In this document: positions 57,772-60,482 of the stretch, piece after piece
How the letters are laid out: each line of letters opens with the position of its first letter
Numbering within the stretch: the stretch's first letter is position 1
Assembly: GCF_012328925.1 (NCBI RefSeq)
Contig: NZ_JAAXLS010000040.1
Span: 1 to 60,482 of the forward strand
DNA from: Amycolatopsis acididurans
GTDB taxonomy: Bacteria > Actinomycetota > Actinomycetes > Mycobacteriales > Pseudonocardiaceae
Direction of reading: 5' to 3'
Length of the DNA: 60,482 nucleotides
The notes under the pieces: generated by a model
The model's input: the letters and a program-made list of their open reading frames with translations, nothing else
Databases searched by the model: none
Told to the model about the DNA's origin: nothing
Made by a program: the position numbers and the translations under genes

Positions 57772-58418
57772 TCATTCCCCGTAGCTGGGTGGGGTGTCGC
57801 CGAGCCGGTAGACGGTCGGGTCGCTGATCATCCCGTAGTCCGTCTTCCATGTGGTGTGAATGGCTTTGTAGGTGCCGTTCGTGATGAGTGCGCGGTAGGC
57901 GGCGGCGATCGCCTCGGGCAGGCCGGCGACGTCGGCGGCGACGCGGGCTGGTAGTCCCCGGACTCGCGCACGATGAAGGAGTCGTAGTTGCTCCATTCGG
58001 TCACGAAGTCGGCGACCTGCAGGCGATCCTCGCGGACGAAGTACTCGCCCATGCCGATGTCGTATCGCTGCGCCTGGAGCCCGGTGAGGATGGAGGGGAA
58101 GTCGACGGCGGTGATCTCGGCCTCGAGCCCCATCGTCTGCGCGACGGCCGTGACCATCTCCGGGAGCACGCCGACCTGCTTGCCCGCCTCGTTGTACGAG
58201 TAGGGCTTGTAGTTGTTCATCATGGCGACCCGCAGCACGCCCCGTTCGCGCACCGGGGCAGGTACGAGCGCCTGCGCCGCCGCGTCGGTCTGAACCGCGG
58301 GTGCGGGAGAGCCGGAGGCTCGGATCGCCCGGTCGGCGTCCGAGCAGCCTGCCGCAAGTGCCAGCGCCGGGATCGCGAGGGCGAGTGAGCGCAGGATTCT
58401 TTGGCCTCGTCCGGTCAC
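57772..58418 (-). pseudogene. Polar-amino-acid ABC transporter substrate-binding lipoprotein, broken
   Basis: From GTG 58418 (AAGGAG five bases upstream) a lipoprotein signal (LALAIPALALAAGC) leads into the first lobe of an SBP_bac_3 protein: RGVLRVAMMNNYKPYSYNEA, GVLPEMVTAVAQTMGLE, YDIGMGEYFVREDRLQVADF. Near 57950 the frame shifts, directly joining RESGDYQP to the family's last helix region (GLPEAIAAAYRALITNGTYK, then the end DTPPSYGE). Roughly 90-100 residues of the second lobe are missing as well. The total is about 215 codons, against the usual 280-320, so the gene has an internal deletion plus a frameshift. Confidence 0.8.
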
Positions 58419-60322
58419 GGACACTCCTTGGGATTTCCGGGAAACTGCAACAGGTCGCGCGCCAGCGCGTCGTTCTGGCGGAAGAAGCCGGCGTTTTGCC
58501 GGGGCCGCGGAAACGCGTGTGCCCATCCGGCGCCGACCACCCAGGGGCCGGCCGCCCATCGCGCGGGGTGTGCCCGGCCGTCGGCGCCGACGAGCCGTCC
58601 GCCCTCGTCCACGATGATGCGTCCACTATGGATATCGGAAATACGGTCGGTGACCTCGTCGCGGGAGCCGAGCGAGCGCAGCAGCGGGTCGACGGTCCGG
58701 TTGATGTCGGCCGGCGGCAGCCGGGCGTCGATCAGACATCGCGCGGTGATCTCGCGATCGGACGTTTCGCTCGATGCGCGGAAGACCCCGGACTCCGCGT
58801 CCGCGGTAACCCGCAAACCGCCGCCGAGGAACACGACCACGCCGGCGTCGGCCATCGCGGCGAGCTGGGCGAGGCGTTCCGGCGGCGGGCCGCTCGTGAC
58901 GTGGCTGAACAGGCCGTGCAGCCAGCCGTCGATGTCGCGCACGATCGAGGAGGCCGAGAGCTGCCGTGCCCGCACCATCTGCCCGAAAACGTCGTACACC
59001 GAGAAGAAGCCCAGTGCGACCGCCGAATCCACACTGCAACGGGGATCGTCGATGCGCGCGAGGTGTGCTCGCACGAAGTCGGTCACGTGCTGGTGGGTCT
59101 CCCGCAGATCGGCGAGATCCGCTCCGGCGAGCGGAGTTTCGATCGACGCCATGTCGAAACGGTCGTGCGGGTCGGGAATGGCCTGCTCGACCAGCGCGGT
59201 CAGCTCGGCGCTGCCGTATTCCGCCGCGGTCAGCTTCTCCAGGAACTCCGGCCAGGTCATGGTCACCCGCTCGGGATGTCCGTGGAACAGCTCGTGGCAG
59301 TGAGCGTAGAGGATTTCCCTGCACGCCAGCGGCCACAGGTCGACGGCGAAATTGGCCCTGCGCGGGTCCGGATGCCGATCGAGGACGGCCGCAACGTCGA
59401 AGAAGTGCGGCAGTGGGGGACGGGGACCGCGCAGGGGATGGGTGAGTTTCGGATGATAGGGAACGCCGCGCCGGGATCCGGCGTAAAGAATCGGTTCCTT
59501 GCCGGAAGGGCGGTATCGCAACCTGCCCTCGGAATCGGTCACGAAGCTCCCGCCACGGCTTTCGCCGAGTAACACCATCCAGTCGATGAAGGCCAGACCC
59601 AGCCCGCTGACGATCACGTTCTCCCCGGCTGGCACCTCGTCCGCGTCGCAGTCGGCGGTGTAGGCGGGCGGTACGTAGACCAGGCCGTGTGCGGCGGCGA
59701 AATCGCGGAAGGACTCTTCCCGCGAGCTGAGCTCGTCGTCGAGATGGCCCTGGGCGAGCACGACCTTGTCGGCCGGAATCGATCGTCCGGATGCTGTCCG
59801 GATCTGCTGCACCGGGCCGTCGACGATGTCGGTGACGGTGTCCTGGTGAGGCACGATGACGATGCGGTCGGGCGCGGTGGCCACGATGTGCTCGAAAGCC
59901 CAGCGCAGGTATTCGCTTTGCAGGCCACGCGACACGAACGTGTCGCCCGTGGCCGCGGCCGCTTCCTCGGCGAGTTCGGGGTCGGCGACCAGCGTCGCGC
60001 GATGTTCGGCGATCCATTCGGCGAGAGTCGGTCCCGTGCGGAGTTTCCCGCCGAGCACGCACGTTTCGTCGGCGAACACCGTCACGCCCGAGGCGGGTAC
60101 GTTCATCCACAGCAACGAGGGCTGATCGCGCCGCCACACCCGGCCGCCGCCGACCGGATAGGGATCGAAGACGTGCACCACGACCTTTCCGGTACCCGGG
60201 GGAAGGGCGGCGGCGTTGGCGCACAGGCTGTCGAGGATGCCGAGGCACCGGGGTCCTCCGCCGACGATGGCGATGGCGAGGTCGGTGTCCTCGCCATGCG
60301 CGGGATTGCGTCTGTCCGTCAT
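58415..60322 (-). CDS. FAD/NAD(P)-binding domain protein
   Basis: A 635-residue protein of the FAD/NAD(P)-binding family with a SidA/LucD-like organisation. The N-terminus has IAIVGGGPRCLGILDSL, then LLWMNVPASGVTVFADE; NVIVSGLGLAFIDWMVLLGE near 240 gives a second nucleotide motif, and WVVGAGWAHAFPRPRQNAGF closes it. The family is poorly characterised; members occur next to amino-acid catabolism or secondary-metabolism genes. Its ATG overlaps the stop of a proline-racemase-family gene, and its end overlaps the start of the broken binding protein. A role in oxidising a cyclic imino acid is conjecture. Confidence 0.78.
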   Translation of the reverse strand: MTDRRNPAHGEDTDLAIAIVGGGPRCLGILDSLCANAAALPPGTGKVVVHVFDPYPVGGGRVWRRDQPSLLWMNVPASGVTVFADETCVLGGKLRTGPTLAEWIAEHRATLVADPELAEEAAAATGDTFVSRGLQSEYLRWAFEHIVATAPDRIVIVPHQDTVTDIVDGPVQQIRTASGRSIPADKVVLAQGHLDDELSSREESFRDFAAAHGLVYVPPAYTADCDADEVPAGENVIVSGLGLAFIDWMVLLGESRGGSFVTDSEGRLRYRPSGKEPILYAGSRRGVPYHPKLTHPLRGPRPPLPHFFDVAAVLDRHPDPRRANFAVDLWPLACREILYAHCHELFHGHPERVTMTWPEFLEKLTAAEYGSAELTALVEQAIPDPHDRFDMASIETPLAGADLADLRETHQHVTDFVRAHLARIDDPRCSVDSAVALGFFSVYDVFGQMVRARQLSASSIVRDIDGWLHGLFSHVTSGPPPERLAQLAAMADAGVVVFLGGGLRVTADAESGVFRASSETSDREITARCLIDARLPPADINRTVDPLLRSLGSRDEVTDRISDIHSGRIIVDEGGRLVGADGRAHPARWAAGPWVVGAGWAHAFPRPRQNAGFFRQNDALARDLLQFPGNPKECP

Positions 60323-60482
60323 GCACGGTCCTTGCCATTGCGGCCGCGGCGCGCTGCGTCGGTGGCGTAGCCGACGCCGAAGCCGTGGGGGTAGGGGTCG
60401 TCGGGGTCGAGGTGGAAGGTGGTGGTGGCGGTGATGAAGGCGCGGCCGCGGATGGTGGGGATGACGGCGGTGGTGTCGCCGA
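60319..60482 (-). CDS. Proline racemase family protein, C-terminal end (cut by window edge)
   Basis: The last 53 codons read GDTTAVIPTIRGRAFITATT, then TFHLDPDDPYPHGFGVGYAT and RNGKDRA with TGA at 60319-60321. The VIPTI.GRA.ITG...F.LDP.DP.P.GF pattern is the C-terminal strand pair of proline racemase/hydroxyproline epimerase proteins. It is the third member of the family in the window. The stop overlaps the next gene's start (ATGA), so the operon continues past the right edge. Confidence 0.78.
   Translation of the reverse strand, partial: GDTTAVIPTIRGRAFITATTTFHLDPDDPYPHGFGVGYATDAARRGRNGKDRA

Noticed and set aside
1..60482. CRISPR arrays, tRNA or rRNA genes
   Set aside because: No regularly spaced repeats and no cloverleaf or rRNA signatures were recognised while reading; a covariance-model scan would be needed to exclude small RNAs.

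Overview
The window is high-GC actinobacterial chromosome: frequent GTG starts, GGAGG-type ribosome binding sites, dense ATGA/TGATG overlaps, an NDMA-dependent alcohol dehydrogenase, and fused indolepyruvate oxidoreductase. A recurrent intragenic palindrome (GTCCACTGTGGAC) and overall gene style suggest the Pseudonocardiaceae (Amycolatopsis-like); that placement is inference. No rRNA, tRNA or CRISPR was seen. The region reads as an accessory catabolic island: about ten regulators each sit beside a small degradation or transport unit, and the joins carry transposase remnants and decayed genes.

Layout. 1-5.3 kb: IS110 transposase tail, an MFS transporter, an IclR regulator, an NDMA-type alcohol dehydrogenase, a GntR/UTRA regulator, then debris (tail of a sugar ABC permease, tail of an acyl-CoA synthetase). 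5.4-13.3 kb: a leuD-leuC pair divergent from an Lrp/AsnC regulator and a 1143-aa fused indolepyruvate:ferredoxin oxidoreductase, followed by a second MFS transporter with a terminator. 13.3-14.3 kb: gene-poor scar with hairpins, a 12-bp inverted repeat and a frameshifted ISL3 transposase tail. 14.4-22.3 kb (minus strand): a tightly coupled operon glnT-like glutamine synthetase, glxB, glxC, glxD, FAD amine oxidase, HutD-like protein, M20 amidohydrolase, with an XRE-cupin regulator at its end; it resembles N-methylglutamate/gamma-glutamyl-amine routes for amine nitrogen.

22.5-34 kb: the most striking unit. A complete toluene-4-monooxygenase-type soluble diiron monooxygenase (alpha, gamma, effector, beta, Rieske ferredoxin) is coupled to a ring-dioxygenase-type ferredoxin reductase and to an unusual protein in which a ribosomal-protein-L22-like domain is fused to a MIP18/PaaD (DUF59) iron-sulfur assembly domain. 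Three NTF2/SnoaL-like proteins, an AraC regulator and three DJ-1/PfpI proteins surround it; two of the DJ-1 proteins are close paralogues sharing an upstream element, and one has lost the nucleophilic cysteine. 34.4-37.1 kb: TetR, acyl-CoA dehydrogenase, MaoC hydratase and a small SCP2-like protein, with TetR-type palindromes.

37.2-47.8 kb: a full trans-4-hydroxy-L-proline catabolic cluster: LysR, MHS-type transporter, OYE/trimethylamine-dehydrogenase-like N-demethylase, DapA-family deaminase, 4-hydroxyproline epimerase, three-part D-hydroxyproline dehydrogenase and a 2-oxoglutarate-semialdehyde-type dehydrogenase. The demethylase suggests that N-methylated (hydroxy)prolines are also used. 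47.8-51 kb: a decayed LysR paralogue, enoyl-CoA hydratase and acyl-CoA synthetase. 51-60.5 kb (minus strand): a second hydroxyproline-like set with two DapA proteins, two aldehyde dehydrogenases, an SDR, two proline-racemase-family proteins (one cut by the window edge), a large FAD/NAD(P)-binding protein and a broken solute-binding protein.
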